A stretch of 64,000 nucleotides of DNA. Origin: Hofstenia miamia. Lineage: Eukaryota; Xenacoelomorpha; Acoela; Hofsteniidae. Below the pieces are notes generated by a model that worked only from the letters and a program-made list of their open reading frames with translations, did no database searches and was not told the origin of the DNA. Numbering within the stretch: the stretch's first letter is position 1; every line of letters begins with the position of its first letter. This document shows, one piece after another, positions 40,815 through 43,875 of this stretch. A program made the position numbers and the translations under genes. The DNA lies in the NCBI GenBank assembly GCA_900660155.1, contig CABFPE010000274.1, positions 329,346 to 393,345 of the forward strand, read 5' to 3'.

Positions 40815-41140
40815 AGTTAATAATTTCTACAAGGATATTTTTATTGATTTTTGNATTCATTATGGAGTGGATGTTCCTTATCTTGGATTATCTTTTCTGT
40901 CCTAGACTTATATATATATATATATATATGAGTTAATAATTTCTACAAGGATATTTTTATTGATTTTTGTGATCTTACTGAACAACCTTATTGGTTTGAT
41001 TAGAATTTCACGTTGTCTACTTGTAATTGATGAAACCCAAACCTTCAACGCATATGTATAGGTTGGACATATATACGTTTTAAATATGTAAATTTGCTTT
41101 TCGATATTAACATTTGAAATTATAGATACTTGATATATAT

Positions 41141-41185
<45 letters not shown>

Positions 41186-42250
41186 TCAAAGAATTTTATT
41201 CGTCATTTGAAATACGGTAAAAAATTTTATGTAGTTCAATTATAATATTCCAAATATTTTAGGATATAATATATTTTAGAGAAATACGCACATTTGTCCT
41301 TCACACTTTGATTGGCGCACTTGGTCTCTCGATAGAAAGTGTAAATAATGCAGGTATTCAGATCCTTTCTCGTGAACTTTCCACCAATCTCCAAGATTCG
41401 GACGACGTAAGTTGATTTCATAGTCCACAATTTAGAAAAATGAATTTTATTTTTAAGTTTTTTTTGTAAAAATGTCTAAAGCCATTAACTTCTCCATCGC
41501 AGTAGCAACATCACTATAATTTTTCAAAGGGCAGATAACATTTGAGATATTCTTCTAAAAGTGTCAACGTCTTGTTAATTTTGTGTTCGTTTATGCTTTG
41601 TAGTGTTGTTGATTCACCATTTCAATTAATGTAATACATTTTATAAAAAATTCTAGTTCTGAATTTTACTTAATTCTAGTTAATCTTTTTAATTGTACTT
41701 CTTCCCAGTCGTGTTAACATTGAGTCACTTTTTCATTTAGATGGAAATACCAAATTTCCGGATGCTAAGTGCTGTAAATAACGAGAAAGCGTTAATTCAA
41801 ACACTAGATGAAGTACAGCGTTGGTTCGTAAATGAACGCAAAAAGATTATAAATCACGTTAAATCATTCCTTAAAGAAAACGTACGTATAATTTATCACT
41901 GAATGCAGTTTAATAACAAATAAAGGCCGAGACGTTTTGAGAAATTAATTTTGTTCTAAGCAACTTGTTTTAAGTTTTTACACATAATGCACCGCTTATT
42001 ATTTTAGGCATCTCATACATTAAATGAAACATTCGGACGCAAAGTGGAAAAGCCTGATCATGTGAAAGTGGAAAGTGGGGGTAAACCTGGTTGTGAGCGA
42101 CGGCCAATTAATTCCGAACCTGAATGGACTGCTGAGTCGGTCACAGCATTTCGTGATCACTCACATTATATTTTAAAGTGGAGATTAAATGATTTAGAAA
42201 TGGAAAGAAAACGGGCAATTTTCAGAGCAATTTCTTCCAGCGATATTTGA
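403..42250 (+). CDS. TTC28: TTC28-like TPR/CHAT protein gene, 3' 21 exons (5' end outside window)
   Basis: Multi-exon gene. Exons seen: 403-599, 9772-10047, 14622-14876, 15258-15515, 19222-19435, 19476-~19760, ~26622-26936, 27275-27490, 28395-28515, 33574-33682, 34078-34297, 34873-35079, 35719-35875, 35920-36065, 37785-37888, 37971-38190, 39642-39826, 40259-40416, 41280-41406, 41741-41881, 42008-42250. The protein has TPR-like helical repeats followed by a CHAT (caspase/separase-like) domain and a C-terminal extension, the architecture of animal TTC28, which is linked to cytokinesis and midbody function in vertebrates. Phases match at every junction except exon 6 to 7, where the frame is broken (see exon 6). 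The CHAT His is kept (VIHFA) but the Cys position reads LVVLSVSSSRG, so proteolysis is unlikely. The family call is by recognition and remembered family motifs, not by a search. Confidence 0.82.
1627..2900 (-). mobile_element. Tc1-like DD34E DNA transposon, nearly complete
   Basis: The ends are terminal inverted repeats: GTTGGCTGCAAAAAAATGAG at 1627 matches the complement of the end at 2876-2900 (GCAGCCAAC), differing mainly in the length of the A run. Each end is followed by TA, the Tc1/mariner target duplication. The length is 1274 bp and a transposase frame lies inside on the minus strand. It sits in intron 1 of the TTC28-like gene, antisense to it. Good repeat ends and a single stop codon suggest a fairly young copy. 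Confidence 0.88.
1744..2724 (-). pseudogene. Tc1-like transposase with one in-frame stop
   Basis: The frame runs from 2724 to 1744, 326 codons plus a stop, a normal Tc1 transposase length. The N-terminal part has helix-turn-helix features (SQISRSTYFRKLKK) and a GRPR hook (GSGRPRK). The catalytic DDE residues are D146 in WITDE, D230 in LQQDGATPHTS and E265 in SPIENVW. The D230-E265 spacing is 34 residues, the DD34E class that cuts and pastes DNA. A TAA at 2437-2439 (codon 96) splits the frame just before the catalytic core. There are no other breaks, so this copy is probably inactive but only recently so. Confidence 0.87.
3789..5513 (-). pseudogene. LINE ORF2 reverse transcriptase and C-terminal region relic
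   Basis: Visible blocks on the minus strand are a linker with KNIEHEVDEGS (5513-5235), RT motif DFNKSYDLIDHELLF with the first catalytic Asp, the strand motif RGVRQGCSLSFVLFN (4802-4518) and the catalytic IADD box (about 4485-4502). The C-terminal region (4268-3789) contains ARGGIQLGNIYYYQLAYK. Frame changes and stops separate the blocks, so no full-length enzyme can be read. The order and spacing match LINE ORF2. Confidence 0.72.
5633..6460 (-). pseudogene. LINE ORF2 APE-type endonuclease relic
   Basis: The N-terminal part (6460-6221) has the apurinic-endonuclease start KIVNYITNGIA and the catalytic glutamate motif VFLQETKITD. The C-terminal part (5863-5633) has SRIDHCF and LSIHLSDHKPLL, the SDH block that ends APE domains. 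The region between (about 6220-5864) is interrupted by stops. This domain nicks the target DNA during target-primed reverse transcription. It is upstream of, and on the same strand as, the reverse transcriptase block. Confidence 0.7.
6616..7592 (-). pseudogene. LINE ORF1 relic (gag-like nucleic-acid-binding protein)
   Basis: Two open stretches on the minus strand. The first (7592-7260) starts MSSYAQAV, a common opening of L1/Tx1-class ORF1 proteins. The second (7200-6616) includes LNFPATWEPRNQFALLHW and a charged Ser/Pro-rich tail. They lie in different frames, with a TAA just upstream of 7200, so ORF1 carries at least one shift and one stop. No zinc knuckle is visible. It sits about 150 bp upstream of the endonuclease start, as expected for a two-ORF LINE. 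Confidence 0.6.
8378..8403. repeat. Perfect 10-bp inverted repeat (hairpin)
   Basis: TAAAATGACG at 8378-8387 and CGTCATTTTA at 8394-8403 are exact complements around a 6-base loop. It lies directly in front of the duplicated segment starting near 8404. The function is unknown. Confidence 0.55.
8404..8970. repeat. Two local copies flanking a single n at 8672
   Basis: A stretch of about 265 bases starting TTTAAAGAATATACG at 8404 is repeated from 8673 with small differences; a lone n lies at the join. This looks like two haplotypes or contig ends placed side by side by the assembler rather than a real tandem repeat. Both copies are in intron 1. Confidence 0.6.
9052..9389. mobile_element. hAT-type MITE, 338 bp
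   Basis: Exact 11-bp terminal inverted repeats (AGGCCTGTCAA at 9052-9062, TTGACAGGCCT at 9379-9389). They are flanked by 8-bp near-identical direct repeats, ATTTCTTA (9044-9051) and GTTTCTTA (9390-9397). An 8-bp target duplication is typical of hAT transposons. There is no coding capacity, so this is a non-autonomous element. Confidence 0.65.
9772..10047 (+). CDS. TTC28: TTC28-like exon 2
   Basis: Acceptor TTTTTAG ends at 9771 and donor AAG|GTTTTT follows 10047; phase 0 at both ends, 92 codons. It encodes helical TPR-like sequence (VLLNLSTAYRELDDLSEATK is a clear TPR half). It joins exon 1 in frame across a 9.2-kb intron full of transposons. Confidence 0.78.
10472..12197. repeat. Nested local duplications around a 12-n gap and a single n
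   Basis: Block A (10472-10694) recurs at 10707-10924 after 12 n. Block B (about 10906-11040) recurs at 11649-11784 after a single n at 11648. Block C (about 11227-11646) recurs at 11785-12197. Copies differ by scattered substitutions. Block C reads as a decayed ORF on the + strand (for example VDRSYMSMQ, VVENCLWLMKCRAEA), which I cannot assign to a family. The arrangement suggests assembly duplication around gaps, possibly of two haplotypes. It lies in intron 2. Confidence 0.6.
12560..13540 (+). pseudogene. Decayed hAT-superfamily transposase
   Basis: Pieces in several frames match the order of the hAT transposases related to the CGGBP1 gene. There is an N-terminal zinc-finger-like region from 12574 (FFALCNESLCHEIFQAKSY). 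A catalytic-Asp block follows around 12918-13121 (VFLVVDEFEINSCKYFS, where intact relatives have a DETTD-like motif). Then comes LLSDAAAYMIAAGKCLRNFY with HVKCVAHLLHNCAE at 13172-13330. Frame changes and stops separate the pieces and the C-terminal dimerisation part is missing. I found no terminal repeats. It is in the sense orientation in intron 2. Confidence 0.65.
13668..14548. mobile_element. TTAA-flanked non-autonomous DNA transposon, 881 bp
   Basis: GGTAGAATTAGTGG at 13668-13681 is matched by CCACTAATTCTACC at 14535-14548. Both ends are flanked by TTAA (13664-13667 and 14549-14552), the target duplication of piggyBac and Kolobok transposons. I see no transposase frame inside. It ends only 70 bp before the acceptor of exon 3. 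Confidence 0.62.
14622..14876 (+). CDS. TTC28: TTC28-like exon 3
   Basis: Acceptor CTTAG ends at 14621 and donor TTG|GTAATT follows 14876; phase 0 at both ends, 85 codons. It includes SLCKTCALLSKSKDDIPSAL and ends LEKQAAAYYL, the first helix of a TPR that continues directly in exon 4. Confidence 0.77.
15258..15515 (+). CDS. TTC28: TTC28-like exon 4
   Basis: Acceptor AATAG ends at 15257 and donor GAA|GTAAGT follows 15515; phase 0, 86 codons. It carries the clearest TPR of the window (MGAIYRLSKDLNNAEDNLQ, then TSLSLYKKLNDYVKIVCC). The first codon is ATG but the upstream exons join in frame, so it is not the protein start. Confidence 0.8.
15890..16375 (+). pseudogene. 3' end of a CR1/Jockey-like non-LTR retrotransposon
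   Basis: The segment 16190-16370 reads AWQSSFTVKVCRLWNNLSI followed by SLKKFKKLLKENLL, the typical end of CR1/L2/Jockey-class reverse transcriptase proteins (SFxVRxxRLWNSLP, then FKxxLKxxL). Upstream around 15930-15990 a weaker LLQQERLNTVLNWS-like stretch fits the region between RT and the tail. Stops and shifts are present, so it is a 5'-truncated relic. It lies in intron 4 and is followed by a TA microsatellite. Confidence 0.6.
16478..16505. repeat. (TA)n microsatellite
   Basis: Pure alternating TA run downstream of the retrotransposon tail. Confidence 0.9.
16700..18690. other. Intron 4 sequence without recognised features
   Basis: AT-rich non-coding DNA. Open stretches here are short, with no family motif or splice-phase support. 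I see no terminal repeats or RNA gene. Confidence 0.5.
18692..18961 (-). CDS. Hypothetical small Cys-rich single-pass membrane or secreted protein (antisense, nested)
   Basis: An 89-codon frame on the minus strand in intron 4, in a locally GC-richer patch. The N-terminus is polar (MNEPQPRSGLNSV), followed by a hydrophobic segment at about residues 30-47 (LTTLSICLCLTIIVASFM). A Cys-rich tail follows with spacing C-x(14)-C-x(6)-CC-x(8)-C-x(4)-CC, which resembles a disulfide-bonded ectodomain. It does not match a family I know. The frame extends 13 codons upstream of the ATG to a TAA, so an upstream exon is possible. No promoter or polyA signal supports it, and it could be a chance frame. Confidence 0.33.
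   Translation of the reverse strand: MNEPQPRSGLNSVNAILQYRHSSSLTTLSICLCLTIIVASFMCRDIVINFPRTYHQCHHDPHSVCCQKKLGAFKCFVSNCCALALQKWT
19222..19435 (+). CDS. TTC28: TTC28-like exon 5
   Basis: Acceptor AATTTAG ends at 19221 and donor G|GTAAGT follows 19435. It enters in phase 0 and leaves in phase 1. It encodes helical sequence (QKELAKAIHTLDSALRIT, then LEKAELILSEIIDWFELLTF) that ends with the linker into the pre-CHAT segment. It is separated from exon 6 by an intron of only 40 bp. Confidence 0.78.
19476..19760 (+). pseudogene. TTC28: TTC28-like exon 6, frame-broken pre-CHAT segment
   Basis: Acceptor TTTTTAG ends at 19475. The first part reads HLKSVSEALVSVLSRLGKFE then KALSVSE in the frame set by exon 5. 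At about 19558 the homologous sequence continues one frame over: AFNDFISLLELYKIF, then LDGDLVFISRKNELSLDLLS and ending HMSW. That later stretch matches, without gaps, the block that opens CHAT in TTC28 proteins. The conserved ERGRTRAF motif is reduced to SE..AF, consistent with loss of about 13 bases (or 1 or 10). A TAG follows at 19762. A GT at 19761 could serve as a donor, but its phase does not fit exon 7. A 179-codon frame (19433-19972) covers this exon in a frame that loses homology after residue 45. Confidence 0.62.
20430..20600. repeat. Degenerate telomere-like (CCCTAA)n tract
   Basis: Many imperfect ACCCTAAC, AACCTAAC and TAACCCTAA words in a C-rich, G-poor strand. It resembles an old interstitial telomeric repeat or a short satellite. 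The exact unit TTAGGG occurs twice in a row near 8099, so the animal telomere unit TTAGGG is plausible for this genome. Confidence 0.45.
22000..22404. mobile_element. hAT-type MITE, 405 bp, with an empty site in the sister copy
   Basis: Terminal inverted repeats are CAGGCTCGTAGCCA (22000-22013) and TGGCTACGGGCCTG (22391-22404). Flanking 8-bp repeats are CTTTAAGC (21992-21999) and CTTTTAGC (22405-22412), a hAT-like target duplication. The duplicated copy at 23243 reads CTTTAAAT with no insertion. The element therefore inserted after the duplication, which independently supports its borders. Confidence 0.72.
23300..23640. mobile_element. Probable MITE in duplication copy B
   Basis: GCGCCGCCGTCAG near 23301 and CTGGCGGCGGTGG near 23623 are near-complements, and the segment between is absent from copy A. 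I found no clear target duplication, so the borders are approximate. Confidence 0.4.
23911..24050. mobile_element. Foldback element with arms of about 38 bp
   Basis: The arm 23911-23949 (includes ACTTTTGTTGCGAAACCAAT) pairs imperfectly with 24013-24050 (includes ATTGGTTTTGCAACAAAAGT) around about 63 bases. It begins right after the end of tandem copy B. It is a short foldback MITE with no coding capacity. Confidence 0.6.
24612..25453 (-). pseudogene. FLYWCH zinc finger + RING finger gene relic
   Basis: On the minus strand, 25453-25220 encodes a 77-residue FLYWCH-type zinc finger: NPLLVIRRFRF, then KHWKCVKCK and DHSH supply the FLYWCH-domain Cys and His positions. Further along, 24842-24612 encodes a RING finger with CVIC, then PCHHTDFCTDC and CPNCR, a C3HC4 pattern typical of E3 ubiquitin ligases. 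A TGA at 24744-24746 interrupts the RING between its second and third zinc ligands. A TTTATAG just before the RING block could be an acceptor, so the two could be exons of one gene. FLYWCH domains often come from MULE-type transposases. Joining the two into one gene is my inference. Confidence 0.5.
25460..26600. other. Intronic sequence without recognised features
   Basis: AT-rich. I searched it for the missing part of the CHAT domain between exons 6 and 7 and saw no convincing exon. Confidence 0.45.
26622..26936 (+). CDS. TTC28: TTC28-like exon 7 (CHAT, N-terminal part)
   Basis: An open frame runs from an upstream TGA to donor G|GTTAGT after 26936, leaving in phase 1. The best acceptor is TTCGAG ending at 26621, after a T-rich tract, giving a phase-1 entry, but the 5' end is uncertain. 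It encodes CTFEEMFFGTIHEVLSFL, then ESILISCNDEVFHLPFAALL, the CHAT strand-helix block that in TTC28 reads as a (L/V)xxxLYLxPFALL pattern. It then gives RFIESIHYF. Confidence 0.72.
26960..26978. repeat. Short (TA)n microsatellite
   Basis: TA run just after exon 7. Confidence 0.8.
27275..27490 (+). CDS. TTC28: TTC28-like exon 8
   Basis: Acceptor TATTTAG ends at 27274 and donor GCAG|GTTCTT follows 27490; phase 1 in and out. It is low-complexity and polar, with RLSSLLSGPDIHKSS and FSVKERESSEPLKS, consistent with a Ser-rich loop inserted in the CHAT domain. Confidence 0.72.
28395..28515 (+). CDS. TTC28: TTC28-like exon 9
   Basis: Acceptor TTTTTAG ends at 28394 and donor TGG|GTTTGT follows 28515; phase 1 in, 2 out. 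It encodes a charged, Ser/Lys-rich segment (SQKPKCDSISKRRDKHTS), likely a disordered loop. It is supported mainly by splice sites and phase on both sides. Confidence 0.62.
28520..29640. other. Intronic sequence without recognised features
   Basis: AT-rich, with short scattered frames only. An 88-codon + strand frame at 29040 lacks motifs and suitable splice phase. Confidence 0.45.
29652..29810 (-). CDS. Hypothetical 52-residue single-pass membrane microprotein with PPPY motif (antisense, nested)
   Basis: The frame runs ATG at 29810 to TGA at 29652-29654. The layout is compact and protein-like. An acidic N-terminus carries a WW-domain-binding PPxY motif (MEESPPPYDD, residues 1-10). A KVHIIAVEE segment, a basic Cys patch (NDKRKNCGC, 21-29) and one membrane span (LLVYLTIILVCTAFLIFWII, 31-50) follow. 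Basic residues before the span suggest a cytosolic N-terminus with the PPPY exposed to NEDD4-type ligases or other WW proteins. An in-frame TGA lies 9 codons upstream, so the ATG is the only start unless there is an upstream exon. It does not match a family I know, and AT-rich DNA yields hydrophobic runs by chance. Confidence 0.4.
   Translation of the reverse strand: MEESPPPYDDKVHIIAVEETNDKRKNCGCYLLVYLTIILVCTAFLIFWIITQ
30950..31090. repeat. Dispersed repeat copy (relatives near 62180-62320 and 31360-31420)
   Basis: Shares the word AATGAAAGAGGAGA (31018 and 62248) and the later ATAGCTxxATTAGTT (31068 and 62297) with diverged flanks. It is an unclassified low-copy repeat, possibly a SINE or MITE. 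Confidence 0.4.
31410..33570. other. Intronic sequence; one possible hAT-type terminus
   Basis: A locally GC-richer patch at 31640-31830 contains GAGGCGCCACTG, resembling a hAT end (complement CAGTGGCGCC). I see no partner end. A 92-codon hydrophobic frame near 32333 follows an AG, but its phase does not fit the gene. The rest is AT-rich without features. Confidence 0.4.
33574..33682 (+). CDS. TTC28: TTC28-like exon 10
   Basis: Acceptor TTTTTTAG ends at 33573 and donor CAG|GTAATT follows 33682; phase 2 in, 0 out. It is a short polar loop exon (NRDSKKTDNSFSTLVSSKWK), supported mainly by its splice sites and phase. Confidence 0.65.
34078..34297 (+). CDS. TTC28: TTC28-like exon 11 (CHAT, catalytic-His half)
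   Basis: Acceptor ATTATAG ends at 34077 and donor G|GTATAA follows 34297; phase 0 in, 1 out. It encodes VGDIAVFMGAPLLPP, then LKDAQHELTFLSNEF, FTRRNIAKVLEKCTVIHF. The pattern (A)xxxGxPxLP ... AxxEaxxxsxxf ... AxxxHFA is the CHAT signature, and the VIHF histidine is the catalytic-dyad His. The motif is completed by the Ala from exon 12. Confidence 0.85.
34873..35079 (+). CDS. TTC28: TTC28-like exon 12 (CHAT, cysteine-position strand)
   Basis: Acceptor TTTTAG ends at 34872 and donor G|GTTTAA follows 35079; phase 1 in and out. It encodes AGLADLEHC, then EDACIFSLTDILGISLSAKL and VVLSVSSSRGFNSLRLA. In active CHAT proteases the last block is VVLSAC; here Val-Ser replace Ala-Cys. Everything else fits the fold, so this is probably a pseudoenzyme. 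From memory vertebrate TTC28 also lacks this Cys. Confidence 0.85.
35719..35875 (+). CDS. TTC28: TTC28-like exon 13 (CHAT, C-terminal helix)
   Basis: Acceptor TTTTTAG ends at 35718 and donor AG|GTAAGT follows 35875; phase 1 in, 2 out. It encodes GASCVVMPQAPLESSILLDF, then WRYFYRAFRKFEKCYVSRAM. This corresponds to the GAxxVxxSLWxV...F...FY block that ends CHAT domains, although the usual SLW is MPQ here. Confidence 0.83.
35920..36065 (+). CDS. TTC28: TTC28-like exon 14
   Basis: Follows a 44-bp intron (35876-35919, GTAAGT...TTTTAG); donor G|GTTTCA after 36065. Phase 2 in, 1 out. The block MVQIGSDIVIN corresponds to the FMLIGSDVKL-like strand that closes CHAT in TTC28 proteins; a polar linker follows. 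Confidence 0.78.
36800..37240 (-). pseudogene. Decayed hAT-like transposase fragment
   Basis: On the minus strand, 37237-37016 reads HTLADIPVSSCLFEIISKT and more, then in another frame YIGCQHHILDLTLKHVLAHA. The CQHHILD-type block recalls the transposase-like proteins repeated in many invertebrate genomes. Frame changes and stops are present. It lies in the intron between exons 14 and 15. Confidence 0.42.
37785..37888 (+). CDS. TTC28: TTC28-like exon 15
   Basis: Acceptor ATGTTTAG ends at 37784 (a second AG at 37789-37790 is in the same frame and would shorten it by two residues); donor TTG|GTAAGC follows 37888. Phase 1 in, 0 out. It encodes DRYSSLKRLRFLFSEFFIHN, a basic helix. It is required because exons 14 and 16 do not join in phase without it. 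Confidence 0.72.
37971..38190 (+). CDS. TTC28: TTC28-like exon 16
   Basis: Acceptor TATTTTAG ends at 37970 and donor C|GTAAGT follows 38190; phase 0 in, 1 out. It encodes LEFIDELVKNNSSLALLHHL, then GFDFQPKGKRLQSPLVIPPS, matching the IPGWxxLLxxVGFxxxP block after CHAT in TTC28-type proteins. Confidence 0.8.
38230..39600. other. Intronic sequence without recognised features
   Basis: AT-rich, with no frame or repeat end worth naming. Confidence 0.45.
39642..39826 (+). CDS. TTC28: TTC28-like exon 17
   Basis: Acceptor TTCTCAAG ends at 39641 and donor ATT|GTAAGT follows 39826; phase 1 in, 0 out. It encodes LVLSSRRISHLFMQYILELK, then SLAIVITLSDDVLNALLNI, helical sequence of the C-terminal extension. 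Confidence 0.75.
40259..40416 (+). CDS. TTC28: TTC28-like exon 18
   Basis: Acceptor GTCTTTAG ends at 40258 and donor CG|GTATTA follows 40416; phase 0 in, 2 out. It encodes DVRLHVSDVAVEKTWISCEP, then RRFLKCLGFYQLGSLL, which fits the VxLW...FLxxLGFxL pattern of TTC28-like C-termini. It joins exon 17 directly. It overlaps an unrelated antisense frame. Confidence 0.74.
40778..41181. repeat. (TA)n cluster with a duplicated flank around a single n
   Basis: TA runs at about 40781-40811, 40908-40929 and 41133-41181. The sequence GAGTTAATAATTTCTACAAG and its continuation occurs at 40814-40853 and again at 40930-40968, either side of an n at 40854. This suggests an assembly artefact. It lies in the intron between exons 18 and 19. 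Confidence 0.75.
41280..41406 (+). CDS. TTC28: TTC28-like exon 19
   Basis: Acceptor TATTTTAG ends at 41279 and donor GAC|GTAAGT follows 41406; phase 2 in, 0 out. The first base completes an Arg codon with exon 18. It encodes EIRTFVLHTLIGALGLSIES, matching the RxTxxFALQSLLxLF helix of the family, then a polar tail. Confidence 0.77.
41741..41881 (+). CDS. TTC28: TTC28-like exon 20
   Basis: Acceptor TTCATTTAG ends at 41740 and donor AAC|GTACGT follows 41881; phase 0, 47 codons. It encodes EKALIQTLDEVQRWFVNERK and more, an amphipathic, probably coiled-coil helix. Confidence 0.75.
42008..42250 (+). CDS. TTC28: TTC28-like terminal exon 21
   Basis: Acceptor ATTTTAG ends at 42007; the stop is TGA at 42248-42250. 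It encodes a charged C-terminus (EWTAESVTAFRDHSHYILKW, then RLNDLEMERKRAIFRAISS). Exons 7-21 sum to exactly 889 codons plus stop in one frame. It ends far sooner after CHAT than the long Ser/Pro-rich tail I recall in vertebrate TTC28. Confidence 0.78.
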   Translation, partial: ASHTLNETFGRKVEKPDHVKVESGGKPGCERRPINSEPEWTAESVTAFRDHSHYILKWRLNDLEMERKRAIFRAISSSDI

Positions 42251-42585
42251 ATTTTTCACTATAGATAGTTTTGTACAAATGTAATTATGTATAATTCGAT
42301 TTATTTTTTTATAGATTTATTTAAGAAAATTGGCAATATGTAATTTAGTTATAGTATAATCTATTTTTCAAATTATATGTTATATATCAATGACATAAAT
42401 TTAAAATATGAAGAATCATGTACGTGAGGAAAGTGTTTTGTCTAATAAATTCACATTAATTTATGTACATGTATTACGTGAGTAATACCTGTTGCAGATT
42501 TGCATTGTTTTGTATAATTGAATAATATGGCGTTTAAATATTTGATCAATTGACCATTTCTGTTTAGGGTATTATTTGATTTTAC

Positions 42586-42591
42586 AATAAA
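42586..42591 (+). terminator. TTC28: Candidate polyadenylation signal AATAAA
   Basis: A canonical AATAAA lies about 336 bases after the stop codon in AT-rich 3' sequence. Other A/T hexamers nearby make this only a candidate. Confidence 0.35.
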
Positions 42592-42794
42592 ACTTATCCT
42601 AGAAATTTAATAGAAGCTAATTTTATTATAGAATTATATTTTGAAGTAATTTCAAAACAAATTCAAATGTTGTCTATTTCCTTCTCGTTATTGAACTTTT
42701 CTGTAGCAGTTTAATAGGTTAGCCAAATTATATGAATTACTGTTAAAAATTCAAATGTTTCATACTAGATTTGCAGCTAGAAAATTAAACAAAT

Positions 42795-42840
42795 GGCTTG
42801 TGGTGGCGCGGTCGTCTAAGGTCGCGATTCAAATTGAATA
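42795..42840 (+). repeat. tRNA-like SINE fragment
   Basis: GGTGGCGCGGTCGTCTAAGG followed by TCGCGATTCAAAT resembles the A-box side of a Leu/Ser-type tRNA fused to a degenerate B box. It is too short and altered to be a tRNA gene. Confidence 0.33.
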
Positions 42841-42899
42841 AAATTACTATTGTCTTGAAATCTGAAGACAGAATTGATTCACACGATTTTAATAGTATA

Positions 42900-43850
42900 A
42901 AGAGGTGAATAAATCAACTTTTTCGGCTTCATTGTTTCATTTCTCAAAGCATGTATTGTAGGTATTACATACAGTTCTGATTTTTGCAGGGCAATCAGAA
43001 TTCAAGTTAGAAGAATCAATGTTTGGTGTTCTTACATTTTGGTAACAAAAGTAGATCGCCAACAATCGAAGTGAATTTTGATGCACAGTATTAATATTTC
43101 ACTAAATTCACGTAACGAGATAGATTGCTTTATCATGGTAAATTAGAATGTCCGGTATCGTCATTAACTAAAAAATTTAGTAGTACGTTAATAAGTTTGA
43201 AATTTGAATGGAAATCTTACCAGTATTACAATTTAAATTTGAATTTAAATGTAGTTATTGTTCAATATTTCTTGCATTTTGTTATTTAAAGGCAGATATT
43301 TTTTGACCCGAGAAGTTTAAGTTTTAGCCTAAAAAATTTTCATTTTACAAGCAAAAAAATGTTAAGTAAGTCAATATTCTTAGCTTTAAAAAGTTGATGT
43401 TATGGAGAATACTGAAACATTAAAAGCATTAATAGCTTGTTATGTTTTCATTGTTAATATTTCTATTATGGTAACTAAGTTTCAGAGCATGAAAAATAAG
43501 TGATTTCTGATGTAATTTCGCAATATATGTTGCTTCAAATTAAAATCTTTGTTTTGTAAATATCTATTGACGTCGATGCTTTAACAATTTTTATTACCTT
43601 AAGTACCTTTAATATTGAAATTTAATTTGTTTAATTTTTCAACAATTTGTAGAAAATTTTGCTTTTATTGAACTAGAACAGAAATTTTCATCTATAAACT
43701 TTTTGTATCTTATTTCTATGTTAATTTGAGGAGTGTTTTAGCACTTTAATGCAAAGAATAATTGTTGTATAAATTTTGACTTTGTTGGTTTTATTTGTAA
43801 ATATATCTAGCAATGAGGTAGAATCGGATCCATATCGCAGTTTTACTTTC
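42900..43850. other. Intergenic sequence without recognised features
   Basis: AT-rich 3' flank of the TTC28-like gene; no frames of note. Confidence 0.45.
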
Positions 43851-43875
43851 AAAAGCACTGACAAATCTTATCCTT

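Noticed and set aside
40715-41189. IYIYIY-containing frames on both strands
   Set aside because: Translations of (TA)n microsatellites.
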